64,000 nt of DNA, from NCBI GenBank assembly GCA_009801085.1, contig VNWV01000030.1:62001-126000 (forward strand). The letters run 5' to 3'. The notes beneath the pieces are model-generated. The model was given only the letters and a program-made list of their open reading frames with translations. It did no database searches and was not told the origin of the DNA. Source of the DNA: Lasiodiplodia sp. COLG20. Lineage: Eukaryota > Ascomycota > Dothideomycetes > Botryosphaeriales > Botryosphaeriaceae. A program made the position numbers and the translations under genes. Below are positions 9,683-19,919 of the stretch, piece by piece (position 1 is the stretch's first letter; each line of letters starts with the position of its first letter).

Positions 9683-11767
9683 CTACCTTATCCGAACCCT
9701 CACCCCCGCCGCCCCCCTCACACTCGCCCACACGCTCTCCTGCACCTTAACCGGGACCTTCCTCCCCTTCAGCGCCTGATCAATCAGCCACATGCCCACC
9801 ACAAACTCCTCCCTCGTCAACCTCCCCACGCCCCTCCCATCCACCAAATTCCACACCTCCTCCAACACATGCGGCGGCAGCCGCGACCGCCCCCACACGT
9901 CCCGCACCACCAACGCGCTGACCTCGTCCTGCAAGCCCGCCGTCACCGTGTTCGGGTGCTGCGTGACGGCCGGAGACAAATCGCGGCGCGAGAGGAGGAG
10001 GCCGCGGTTGGCCGCCCACACGCCCTCGTAGCGCTTGCGCTCGCGCTCCGTGATGGCGTCGCGCCAGCGCTTGCGCGCGCCTTCGGCGTGCTTGTTGGGG
10101 TGCTTGGGGTGCAGGGGCCCGCGGCGCTTTTTCTTGTGCTTGGCGTGCGGGTCGGTAGCTTCGTCGTCGGAGTCGCTGGCGGAGGGTTCCTTGCGGAGGG
10201 TGGGCATGAGTTTGCCGACGGGTTTCTTTTGCGGGGACGGCGTGCGGGAGGCGTGGAAGAGGGCGTGGCCGTGGTGGTGGCCGTGGTGGTGGCCGTGCGC
10301 GTGGCTGGTGCCGCTGCGGCGGGGCGGAGGCGGGAGCGGGGATGTTGCGGAGGAGGATTTGGCGGTGGTGGAGGGCGTGGGGACGCGGGACCCGGCCAGC
10401 GCGGCGCCGACCATGGCATCGGCGAGGGATTCGCCGGTTAGGTGCGGTTCGATTTTCTTAAAGGACTCGCGTTTGTAGGTTGAGCTGATGGGCGGGGGCG
10501 GGAGGAGCTGGCGGCCCCCTGCTGATGCTGGCGGTGGTGCGGATGAGGTACCTTCGACGGCGGAGTGACGGCGCAGGTGGGCCACGCGTGGTAATACGGT
10601 AGTTTCGGGGGCCTCCTTCTTCACGATGGTGGGGAGAGGAGCTTCATCCTTGTTGGGAATTTTCTTGGTGCCGCGGCGAGGGGGTGGGACGATGGGCCTC
10701 GCGTTGTGGCTGTCTCCTTGCGTCTCAGGGGCCGACATGTATGCGGCTTCCTCGTCCTCGGAGTCATCTTTCGTCGGTGGTGGTATCTCGCGTGTTGTAG
10801 ATGCGAATGTGGGCTTCGGAGGCACCTTGGGAGAGACATGGGGAGACGGCTGCTGCTGGGTGTCGCCCAGGAATTTGGCTGGTTTGGGAGCAGGCTTAGG
10901 CGCAGGCTTTGGCTTCTTCGCAGTGATATTGCCGGCGCTCACCGGACGTGGCCTCGACATGTCTGGCTGCGATTGTTCTGGAGAAGCAAATGGTACCGAG
11001 ATGTTCCGTATCGGTTTCGGGGATTTGAGCGGCGGAGGACCTCCTTTCGAGGTAAGAATAGGAGTGGGCTTGGGACTGCGGGCAGCTGCTGGCGAGGCAG
11101 CTTGCTGGGCCTTGTTCCGCTCGAACATCTTTACCAAGGAAGTCGTGGGCTGGATCGACGTTGCGTCGGTAGGGTCAGATGCTTGTGACGAAGAGCGGCT
11201 CGTCCGGGAAGGCAGGGCCTTCGCGTCGGCCGTGAGCGGAACTGCGCCGGCAGCATTGAGCCTAGCCTTGATGTCGCTCACAGCGCCGGGCCCGGGCAGC
11301 GAGTCGCTGGACGTGGTGTCGGAGCCGTTGGTGTCCACCATGCTCCTGCGCTTTGTATTATCCGGGGCGGCGTCCGAGGCTGGCGTGTGTCGGGCAGCTG
11401 CGCGGGTTGCAGCTATCATGGACGGCGAGAGCACGCGATCGGATTGGGGCTGCTGCGGCAGGCCGAGGGCGGAGGTATGCGAGCCCTGCGAGGTGGTGCT
11501 GGTGCCGGTGTGCTGTGGTCGCAGCAGCTGGGGCTGAGGGGTGCTCGACTGCCGAGCGGCGGCCAATGCACCATTATTTCCGCTGTATGTCTGCGGCGGC
11601 GGCTTGGGTCTGACGGGCGGCTTTCCAAAAGCCAGCGACGCGCCCTTCAGGGCGGCATCGCGCGTGTTGTAAGGGGTGCTCGAGCGGGCATCAGCCTTGT
11701 GCTGCTGCTGCGGTTGTGGGGTGGCCGGAGGCATGGGCGTGCGGTGGGACAACGGCTGGCTGCTCAT
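9683..11767 (-). CDS. IRS4: EH-domain protein of the IRS4/TAX4 family
   Basis: Single exon; I prefer the ATG at 11767 (MSSQPLSHRTPMPPAT, 694 residues). An in-frame ATG at 11932 would add 55 residues that look like leader sequence. Most of the protein is disordered and Pro/Ser/Lys-rich, with a His/Gly-rich patch. The C-terminal ~100 residues hold the conserved part: a K-rich stretch, AEGARKRWRDAITERERKRY, a region preceding an EF-hand-like EH fold, and LPPHVLEEVWNLVDGRGVGRL. In yeast Irs4 and Tax4 regulate phosphatidylinositol 4,5-bisphosphate levels through the phosphatase Inp51, and also affect rDNA silencing and autophagy. It is divergently arranged with LIG4; the promoters share about 450 bp. 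Confidence 0.85.
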   Translation of the reverse strand: MSSQPLSHRTPMPPATPQPQQQHKADARSSTPYNTRDAALKGASLAFGKPPVRPKPPPQTYSGNNGALAAARQSSTPQPQLLRPQHTGTSTTSQGSHTSALGLPQQPQSDRVLSPSMIAATRAAARHTPASDAAPDNTKRRSMVDTNGSDTTSSDSLPGPGAVSDIKARLNAAGAVPLTADAKALPSRTSRSSSQASDPTDATSIQPTTSLVKMFERNKAQQAASPAAARSPKPTPILTSKGGPPPLKSPKPIRNISVPFASPEQSQPDMSRPRPVSAGNITAKKPKPAPKPAPKPAKFLGDTQQQPSPHVSPKVPPKPTFASTTREIPPPTKDDSEDEEAAYMSAPETQGDSHNARPIVPPPRRGTKKIPNKDEAPLPTIVKKEAPETTVLPRVAHLRRHSAVEGTSSAPPPASAGGRQLLPPPPISSTYKRESFKKIEPHLTGESLADAMVGAALAGSRVPTPSTTAKSSSATSPLPPPPRRSGTSHAHGHHHGHHHGHALFHASRTPSPQKKPVGKLMPTLRKEPSASDSDDEATDPHAKHKKKRRGPLHPKHPNKHAEGARKRWRDAITERERKRYEGVWAANRGLLLSRRDLSPAVTQHPNTVTAGLQDEVSALVVRDVWGRSRLPPHVLEEVWNLVDGRGVGRLTREEFVVGMWLIDQALKGRKVPVKVQESVWASVRGAAGVRVRIR

Positions 11768-12219
11768 TCGTCCATCGGGCTGATCTTCTTGGGTGGCGGG
11801 AGTGAAGGCGGGGCATCTGGGCGACGAGAGGAAGGAGAAGAGAGAAGAAAGCGGAAGGACACGGGCTGAGTGGAGCCTGCTTGCTGATTGCTGGGCGGAA
11901 ATGCGAGCTGGCGGTGGCAGTGAACTCAGCATCCCGGCGGCGATCCGCGAAGTGTTTCATCACCGCGCAGCCCGACACGTGCCCGCGCGTCGCTCCTCCG
12001 CATTGCTGCCTGCACCATCGCGTCACTTCCTGGAATCTTCTGCACACACCATGTGAAGAATTTCAGACCCTCATTTCGTGCAACCTGCGCAACCCGACGG
12101 CTGTCAACGCTGCGGTGGCCTTATCCGTGCCAGCCAAGCCTGGAGGCCTTGTGTCAGCACCGTCAACCGCTCGCTCCAGCTGACCAACCACGTCAGCCCT
12201 CCATCTAACCAAATACGCC
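11768..12219. promoter_or_regulatory. Shared divergent promoter of IRS4 and LIG4
   Basis: About 450 bp separate the two start codons on opposite strands, so both promoters must lie here or overlap the 5' ends. No defined TATA box or factor site could be identified with confidence. Confidence 0.45.
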
Positions 12220-15200
12220 ATGGCCCGACGCACAGCTATGCAGAGTCAAGAAGCGGTCGACGAGGAACACCGCATGTATGGCCATGGCGCCGTAACCGAG
12301 GAAGAACTAGATGAAAAGTACGCTTCGAATACCCTACGAATGTCTTGCAGAGCTGACATCGCATCCTCAGATATCCAAATCGCCCCCACAATCATTCAAC
12401 AACACTGCCTTTTCATTCCCTTTACCTGGACCTCTTCAACCCTCTCAATGAAAACAAGAAGAAACCCACCGGACCGGCTGCTGTTCGCAAAAAACGTGGT
12501 CAATCGCACATGACCCCAAATGAGCTTCGTCGTAATATCGTCGAACGCTTTATTTCAAGATGGCGCCAAGAAGTAGGCAACGACATCTATCCTGCCTTCC
12601 GTCTCATCATCCCCGAGAAAGACCGTGACCGTGCCATGTACGGTCTGAAGGAAAAGGCCATCGGTAAGCTGCTGGTGCGCGTCCTCCGCATCGACAAAGA
12701 CTCCGAGGATGGTTTCAACCTTCTCAACTGGAAGCTTCCTGGACAGAGCACCAGAGTCGCCATGGCTGGCGATTTCGCGGGTAGGTGCTTCGACGTCATT
12801 TCCAAGCGTCCTATTCTCACCAAGCCTGGGAAAATGACCATCGGCGAGGTAAACGAGAGGCTCGACATGCTGTCCGTCGTCTCCAAGGAAGAGGACCAGC
12901 TACCCATCTTCCAGGAGTTCTACCAGAGCATGAATGCTGAAGAGATGATGTGGCTCATCCGTGTCATTCTCCGCCAGATGAAGGTTGGCGCCACGGAAAG
13001 GACACTCTTCGACATATGGCACCCCGATGCCGAGAGTCTGTTCAACGTATCTTCCAGCCTGCGGAGGGTGTGCTGGGAGTTGTATGACCCATTAATCCGG
13101 CTTGATAATGAAGGGACTGCCATCACGCTGATGGGCTGTTTCCAGCCGCAACTGGCTGCTTTCCAGATGCACTCGTTTGAGAAGATAGTGCAGCGCATGA
13201 AGCCTGTCGAAGATGACGACGAATTCTGGATTGAAGAGAAGCTTGATGGAGAGCGCATACAACTGCACATGATTGAAGACGAAAGCATCCCCGGTGGCAA
13301 GCGTTTCGCCTTCTGGTCACGGAAAGCCAAAGACTACACTTACCTCTACGGGAATGGCTTCGAGGATGACAACAGTGCACTCACACGCCACCTCAAGGAC
13401 GCTTTCCATGACGGTGTCCGCAACATCATTCTTGACGGAGAGATGATTACCTGGGACATGGAGCATGATGCCATTGCTCCATTTGGAACGCTGAAGACGG
13501 CAGCCCTGTCGGAACAAAAGAACCCCTTCTCCACCGCCCCCCGCCCGCTCTACAAAATCTTTGATTGCCTGTACTTGAACGACGAGCCCCTTACTCAATA
13601 CACCCTTCGTGACCGTCGGAAGGCACTCGCCGCCAGTATCCACCCCATCCACCGCCGCTTCGAAGTCCACAGCTACACCACCGCCCACCAGCCATCTGAG
13701 ATCGAGCCAATGCTCCGCAAAGTCGTAGCCGAAGCCTCAGAGGGCCTAGTCATCAAGAACCCGCGCTCCCCCTACCGGCTCAATCAACGCAACGACGACT
13801 GGATCAAGGTGAAACCCGAGTACATGACCGAGTTCGGCGAGGACCTAGACTGCGTCGTCATCGGCGGCTACTTCGGGTCGGGCAAGCGCGGCGGCAACCT
13901 GTCGAGCTTCCTGTGCGGGCTGCGCGTCGACCAGAGCCATATTGACCGCGGCGCCAACCCCATGAAGTGCTACTCCTTCTTCAAGGTCGGCGGCGGCCTC
14001 ACGGCAAACGACTACGCCGCTATCCGCCACCAGACGGGCGACAACTGGCACAAGTGGGACCCCAAGCGCCCGCCCTCCGAGTTCATCGAGCTGGCCGGCG
14101 GCGAGCTGCGCCAGTTTGAGAAGCCGGACGTTTGGATCAAGCCCTGCGATAGCGTCGTGGTGTCCGTCAAGGCGGCGTCGGTGGGCACGACGGACCAGTT
14201 CCGCATGGGCTGCACGCTACGGTTTCCACGGTTCAAGAAGTTAAGAACGGATAAAAGTTGGAAGGAGGCGCTGTCGATACAGGACTTCAACACGCTGAAG
14301 GACAATGCTGAGCGCCAGCACGCGGAGAAGGAGTTCGAGGTCGACGACGCGCGCCGCGTCAAGCGCCAGCGCACTTCTAAGAAGCGGCCCATGACCATCG
14401 CCGGCTTTGAGGACGGTGCCGAGGCTTCTTCGTCTTCTTCCGCCAAAACCCCAGCTGATGGCAAAGCGGCCGACCGCCCTACCCCGCAGGTCTTCGCCGG
14501 CTTGACCTTCTACATCATGACGGACTCCCTCTCCCCGAAGAAATCCAAGGCCGACCTCGAAGCCCTCGTCAAGGCCCACGGCGGTACCCTCGTCCACTCC
14601 ACCACCGCCGCGCCCGACGTCATCTGCATCGCCGACCGCCGCCTCGTCCCCGTCGCGTCCGTCATGAAGAAGAACGACCGCAACGTCCTGCACCCCGTGT
14701 GGCTGCTCGACTGCGTCAAACAGGCCACGACCGACGCCAATATCCGGAGAGCTGCTGGGGCTGCAGACGCGGGTGTGTTCCTGCTGCCGTACGAGGGCCG
14801 GAGACACCTCTTCCACGCTACGGACGAGGCCGCGATCGAGGCGGAGGATAATGTGGATAAGTGGGGGGATGCGTTTGCGCGGGATATGGCGGATGTGAAG
14901 GAGTTGAGGGGGGTGATGGATGGGATGCCGGATTCGAGAGGAGTCAATGACGAAGAAGATGAAACGGAAGAAGAAGCGGAGGGCTTCGACGTGGAAGCGT
15001 TTCTCGAGAAGGCGGAGGATGGGCATGGGATGGGGTTGCTGGAGGATGATGCTGTGGCGCTGGCGAGGGGCTGGCTTTTCCGCGGGTGTAGGGTGTGGTT
15101 TGATGACGGTAGTGGTCGTGACCGTGCTTCCGGGGAGGCGGCGGCGGCGGCAGCGGACGAGGGCGCGGACAAGGTCGATGAGCAGGAGCAGGCCCGTTTA

Positions 15201-15449
15201 ATGCGGCTGTACCTCGCTAAGCAGATCGTGCGGTTTGCGGGCGGCACCGTTTCGGAGGATCTGGAAGCGGATGAAGCGGTGACGCATGTTGTTGTCACGG
15301 GCACGGATGTGGAGAGGGTGAAGGAGGTGAGGCGGATTGTTTCGGATAGGAAGGCAGACAGGGTTCCGCGTGTGATCGGCGTGGAGTGGGTTGAGGAGAG
15401 TTGGAGGGAGAGGACGATTGTGGATGAGGAGAGGTTTGTTGCGAGGTAA
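12220..15449 (+). CDS. LIG4: DNA ligase IV (NHEJ)
   Basis: Two exons, 12220-12317 and 12371-15449; the 53-nt intron (GTACGC...CAG, branch CTGAC) splits a Lys codon and restores EEELDEKYPNRPHNHS, a conserved ligase IV start. The product is 1058 residues. An N-terminal DNA-binding domain precedes the nucleotidyltransferase core: motif I EEKLDGER with catalytic Lys323, then LDGEMITWD, EGLVIKNP and WIKVKPEY. An OB-fold follows. Two BRCT domains occupy the end, the first from about FAGLTFYIMTDSLSPKK and the second near the C-terminus, separated by the acidic linker expected to bind XRCC4/Lif1. The enzyme seals double-strand breaks in non-homologous end joining. The stop codon lies inside a 14-bp tandem duplication. 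The linker between the BRCT domains is longer and more acidic than usual, but the frame is intact. Confidence 0.96.
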
Positions 15450-15470
15450 TTGTTGCGAGGTAATTGTTGC
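15437..15470 (+). repeat. 14-bp tandem duplication over the LIG4 stop codon
   Basis: TGTTGCGAGGTAAT occurs twice head to tail (15437-15450 and 15451-15464), followed by a partial third copy. The first copy contains the LIG4 stop TAA (15447-15449), so the second copy is 3' UTR. Confidence 0.9.
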
Positions 15471-16104
15471 ACTTTTATCAGCACTTACCAACATGAAGTC
15501 CACATTTCAAACACTTTAATTGACCTCCCATGACGGGCCAAGTATGCTATATTCGTAACAGATGGGAACAAGCGTGGTATTATTCCTCTTGTAATATATG
15601 TTCCACTGCAGATTGGCGTATTGATTGAACAATGTTGGCGCGGTCGTACATATCATAGAGTCAGTTGAAAGCTCCGGAATAATAATTATCTGCGAATGTT
15701 TCAAGGGTCGGATTCTCTATTGGGCGCCATTCCTTCTTTAAATAGCCTTGACCGTCTTCAGCTCGGCGTTTTCATTGTTTCTGTGTGAAGCAACAGGGAA
15801 CCTTCCGAATCCATTGCGCCAAGCGCCAATCGGATACAAGATCCCTAATCTGTATGTTCATTGCTGGAATAAGCCTGTTGCAGCTACGAAAGCCATGCGG
15901 CATGCCCGTACATGCATCCGCTTCAATTTCATTCGTTGCGCGAAATACGGTTCCCCACCCCACTTTGCAACTTAAATCCTTCCGCCAGTCCCCAGAAGAC
16001 GTCGTTGTTAATCACCATTTCTCACCTGAAGACTTCTCTTTACCTTTGTCAGCATCCATCCAAAGCGGACCTCTTCCTCTGCCATCTTTTTCAGGAAGGA
16101 CATC
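15450..16104. other. Intergenic region between LIG4 and the HET gene
   Basis: Higher in A+T than the flanking genes. No supportable gene was found. It should contain the LIG4 3' end and the HET promoter. Confidence 0.5.
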
Positions 16105-16671
16105 ATGGCCCGGTCGCCGGACGGCCGTGGTGACAAGCAGTTCCAATATAGCGAGCTACGCGCCAAGAATGAAATTCGCTTGGTCACACTCCCCCCTGCA
16201 TCGTTCCACGAACCCATTGATTGCAAGCTTTTTCACACCACGCTGGACTCCAATCCTTCGTACGAAGCTCTGTCCTACACGTGGGGCGATCACCAGAACA
16301 CTATATCTATCAAAGTGGAAGGGGCGAACTTCGACATAACGCACAATCTGGGCACCGCACTACGATACTTGAGGAGAAAGCGGGGAGCTACCTTGTGGAT
16401 AGATGCATTATGCATCAATCAAAAGGATGACAAAGAGCGGACTAAGCAAGTGGCTTTAATGACCAAGATCTACCATCAAGCGCAACGCGTCCAAGTCTGG
16501 CTTGGTCCAGCGGCAGATGATAGCGAGATGGTAATGAAGGTCTTCAAGAACTTCGCCGAGGAGCCCATGAAGCTCTTCAACGAGTCCCGTTCCAAGTCTT
16601 TTAAAACCAGGATGCTTAGCCAAGCCCAATCATTCTTAGGACGTGTCGCTTCGTTGTCGGTAGGTGGAGCA

Positions 16672-16776
16672 GACTGGCCATCAGAAGAGCCAGACTGGGC
16701 AACAGGTGAGATGGACCGCCCGCTCCATGAGATGGAGTGGTCGCCGGTTGAGGTGGACTGGTCCTCTGGTGAGAAG
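16672..16776 (+). repeat. Five 21-bp coding repeats in the HET gene
   Basis: Five successive 7-residue units: DWPSEEP, DWATGEM, DRPLHEM, EWSPVEV, DWSSGEK. Position 1 is acidic and position 2 is Trp in four of five units; position 6 is Glu in every unit. The repeat lies about 130 residues after the YEALSYTWG motif. Confidence 0.75.
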
Positions 16777-17779
16777 CGCTGGATAGAAGGTTCTGACCAT
16801 TCGGAGGACTCAGAACCAATGCGAGAACTGCAATACGAGGCCCAATCGTTGAAGAAATATCTCATGGATGAAAAGCAAATCCGCCTTCGTCGAGCGATGG
16901 ATGCTCTGCTAGAGCGAGAATATTGGTACAGAGCTTGGATCATCCAGGAGATATTGATGGCTCACAAGATCAGCCTGAATTGTGGGTTAAGCTCGGTGTC
17001 GTGGGGCTGCCTTACGACTGTGCTGCAAGCATTCATGGCTGAGCGGTATCGTGATCTCTATCGTCCAGATTCAAGAAAAAGCGATTACAGATCCGTGCGA
17101 GCAAGAGCCATGAACTTGCCTCGCCTGGAGACTGTCGGATACCTGGCTTCAGTCCGCCTCGATGAGCGTGACTCAAGAGGACCCAGATGGCTACTTGAAA
17201 TGCTTTTGAATACACGTCACTTCAGAGCAAAGGACCCAAGAGATAAAATATTCAGTTTGCTTGGCCTCATCAACGAAAATAAATTCCAGACAAGTTCATC
17301 CAAAACGCCAATCCTCTCCGTCAACTACGACCTGAAATTTCATGAGGTTTCCACAAAGCTTTTCAAGTACTGCGTCCTTGCACCCTCTCACCTCTCGATC
17401 TCCACAAACAAACTACCAGACCTGGGGGCTCTTGGGACCAAGAGCATGGACCGTGAGTTTTACAAAGGCTCCTTGAACATCTTGAGTGCAAGTCAACCGA
17501 CGAACAGGCCAGAAGAGTTTCCATCCTGGCTGCCAGATTTCTCGAGAGATAATGGCATGGAGCGTTGGCCATGCTTTGAAGAGACTCAATACGCTGAATT
17601 CAAGGACCCTGGACCAAGGTTCTCCCCATACAACTCTATTCTTGAAGTTTATGGTGTGGTTGTGACCTCGCTCCGGAAAGGTCACGTCACTGATAGACGC
17701 GATGACCCTGAGGCTACTGATGACCCTTGCCTGGTCACTCGTGTGTGAAATTCTATGATATTGGCAGAAATGTGCTATC

Positions 17780-18241
17780 CAGGGCTCTGCATTGTCAAGA
17801 CGTTTTGCCAAGCAAGACAAAACCGTCTTACAAGACGGACCTCCGCCGGCGTCTTGTCTTGCAAGACGATCGTGGGTGGCGTCTTAGTGAAAACCCGTCT
17901 TGTTTTGGAGATCTTGAACCGTCTTGGTTATATTAGTAATATGTAATCCAACTAATAGATAGATAGAAAAAAGAATTAGTAATACATCACGTATATATAT
18001 CACGTGTTTTTTAGCTTAGCTATCAATAAAGAAAAGAGCTTAGCCCTATTTTCGAACGTATTTTACTAGTAAAACTATGCCAAGAATTACGAACCAAAAC
18101 ACCAAAACGACTTGCCAAGACACCAAGATAAGACAAATCAAGCCAAGCCATTCAAGACGACCCTCCTCCGGCGTCTTGTCTTGTCAAGACGACCGTGGGT
18201 GGCGTCTTGTTTTGGCCACGTCTTGGCAATGCAGAGCCCTG
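17780..18241. mobile_element. hAT-like MITE, 462 bp, inside the HET gene
   Basis: The ends are near-perfect inverted repeats starting CAGGGCTCTGCATTG, followed by T or C and CAAGACG. The element is flanked by identical 8-bp copies of GTGCTATC (17772-17779 and 18242-18249), the target-site duplication length of the hAT superfamily. CAGGG-type ends also fit hAT. It has no transposase frame, so it would need an enzyme supplied elsewhere. CAAGACG/CGTCTTG motifs recur throughout as probable subterminal sites. A 55-56 bp block is present twice as a direct repeat (17831-17885 and 18153-18208), both ending GTGGGTGGCGTCTT. The interior is A+T-rich. The superfamily call is inference from target-site length and end sequence. 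Confidence 0.85.
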
Positions 18242-18890
18242 GTGCTATCCTCCAACCCCTGCCACCTCCGACTTCTGGGCTACTCTTCAGCTTGGGAAGA
18301 ATAACGGAAGACTCATCAGAGACACCCTCTGCAACAGTTTCGACGACGAACAGAGAAACGTAGCCGATTCGAAATCACTATTACGTGCCCTGAAACGGGG
18401 AATCAGAGAGCAGAATGGCGTTGTTGTATCCTTTTTGAACAACTTTCGGAGAGGTTCCTTGTACAGACGCTTTGCCATCATGCGCATTGAACAGCGACTA
18501 TATCCAGCCATGATCCCGGCTGAGTCGCGGCCTGGAGATGAACTTCTTTTACTCAAAGGCTCCGATTATCCCGTTCTCCTACGACCCATATATGATGAAA
18601 AAAACGGCTTCAAATTTGTCGGACCATGTTGCATCCCAGGATGGCACGTTCAAAAGGATCCTTCTTCTTATGGGCTTGTACAGAGGATGTTTTTGAGTTA
18701 GTCGAATAAGAAAATATATTCCGACTAAATGATGTAGGTCAGCGTTTATTTCTATACCATGTACGGCGAAATCGCGCAGGCCCAAATGGATAAACGATCG
18801 GCTACCCCTCTCTCTAACAGTTCATACATCTCGACCTATCTTACGTGATTTTAATCTAATTCGCAGAGGGTTTTGGTTCTATAACAAAGA

Positions 18891-19342
18891 GACAGATCTG
18901 TTAAAGAGCTCCTCCCATCCGAAGACCCCACCTCATTCATCTAACACCCCTCCGCCAACCAGTCTGCCTTTACCTTCTACGACATAGTTAAGCTCACCCT
19001 GTAAAGCTACTTCTCTACCGTCTTCTCCGGCTACGCACTCGACTCCCCGCCTTACGTTATTGCCGAAACCGAAGAACTTATCACGCTCTTCTCCATGGGC
19101 GATATATAGCGTACGTGGACTTATATCGCTCGCAGTATCACGAAGGCGATTCATGACTCCAAGGCGCTGGATAACGCGAGGGTGCCGCGGCCGCGGGCAC
19201 GGCGTGGGTGGTGGAGCCGGGCGTAAGGGTGCGGTGGGCGTACTTGCTGCTGCCGGCGGTGCTGGAAGTCCTGACGCTGGTTTTTACAGGGCTCACGATT
19301 GCGAGTAGTGGCTCGTCTTGGCCAGATGAAATGAAAATATAG
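18891..19342 (+). pseudogene. DUF3176-like membrane protein relic
   Basis: Plus-strand translation resembles the C-terminal part of fungal DUF3176 proteins: SAFTFYDIVKLTL, YALDSPPYVIAETEEL, then WTYIARSITKAIHDSK. After a frameshift near 19190 it continues as VRVRWAYLLLPAVLEV and LTLVFTGLTIASS, the terminal helix usual in that family, ending at TAG 19340-19342. Three stops interrupt the first part (TAA 18942, TAA 19002, TAG 19107); each could come from a CAA or CAG codon by C-to-T change in a CpA context, the preferred target of repeat-induced point mutation. The N-terminal part of the family was not found. Family membership rests on the helix and on WTYIARSITKAI; the function of DUF3176 is unknown. 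Confidence 0.55.
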
Positions 19343-19520
19343 TTTATAAGGAGAGAATTGATTGCAATCTAAAGAAGAAACAGCCCTAGATTTCCGAAAC
19401 CCCTACTAAACGATAGACCATAGTTGGTGTCTGTCAACATGTCAAACCCTTCCCGGCCTTCTCCGCCCCCTCCACATCCCAAAGACCCTCGCAATCGCCG
19501 TCACAACTCCATCGTCCTCC

Positions 19521-19581
19521 CTGAGCAAGTCAGTATGATGAAACATTTCTTCCGTAGACAGAAAAAGATGAGAGTACTCAC
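19521..19581 (-). other. Probable 3' UTR intron of the 19.6-kb small secreted protein gene
   Basis: Two bases after the TAG stop (19584-19586) a strong donor GTGAGTACT is followed by an ACTGAC branch point and a CTCAG acceptor, giving a 61-nt intron downstream of the stop. Such a position should not trigger nonsense-mediated decay because it is within a few bases of the stop. Confidence 0.5.
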
Positions 19582-19583
19582 GC

Positions 19584-19919
19584 CTATTTGTTCGGCCAGC
19601 AACCCCTCCACGAATCGGTCACATCCTGAATGGCGTTGTTGATCTGCCAGGCCAGACCAGCCGTGGTAGAAACGTCGGCCTGCCACCATCCATCATCATC
19701 GGTCTTCCAGCACTGCCAGTTGTGTGCAGTCAGGCCCTTCGAGCGGATCTTGTCGAGGAAGCACTGGCCCGAGCGATCCTCGCAGTAGCCCTTGAACTTC
19801 CACGAGTAGCGCCTCAGGCCACCATCGTTCCAGACGCCGTTGCACTTCCAGTCGTCGGCGAGCGCGGTCGGAGCGCTGGCAAGCGCAAGAACGGCGAAGG
19901 TGGTGAGGTCGAACTTCAT
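19584..19919 (-). CDS. Small secreted cysteine- and tryptophan-rich protein
   Basis: Single coding exon of 111 residues. A standard signal peptide (MKFDLTTFAVLALASAPTALA, cut before DDWKC) is followed by about 90 mature residues with five cysteines (26, 46, 53, 70, 107) and nine tryptophans. An odd cysteine count leaves one free or paired between chains. No family was recognised. Size, secretion signal and the accessory neighbourhood are those of candidate effectors or antimicrobial peptides, but no activity can be inferred. The 5' side has an A+T-rich CTTTTATATC element near 20045, roughly 130 bp before the start, which may act in the promoter. It is the first of three small secreted protein genes within 4 kb. 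Confidence 0.75.
   Translation of the reverse strand: MKFDLTTFAVLALASAPTALADDWKCNGVWNDGGLRRYSWKFKGYCEDRSGQCFLDKIRSKGLTAHNWQCWKTDDDGWWQADVSTTAGLAWQINNAIQDVTDSWRGCWPNK

Larger units (their letters stand above)
16105..18701 (+). pseudogene. HET-domain (heterokaryon incompatibility) gene interrupted by a MITE
   Basis: The frame from ATG 16105 encodes 547 residues with a classic HET domain: YEALSYTWG (about 53-61), LWIDALCINQ, then QVWLGP. It stops at TGA 17746-17748. The typical HET C-terminal region lies downstream at 18250-18701 (SDFWATL, then LLLLKGSDYPVLLRP). Between them sits a 462-bp element. Removing the element plus one 8-bp duplication leaves 2127 nt (709 codons) in one frame, with that TGA as the only stop inside. 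So two lesions are visible. An alternative is an intron 17743-18291 holding the element, but it would remove SDFWATL, which looks conserved. HET proteins trigger cell death after fusion of incompatible hyphae. The N-terminal protein alone could still be made. Residues 190-224 form five 7-residue repeats. Confidence 0.8.
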
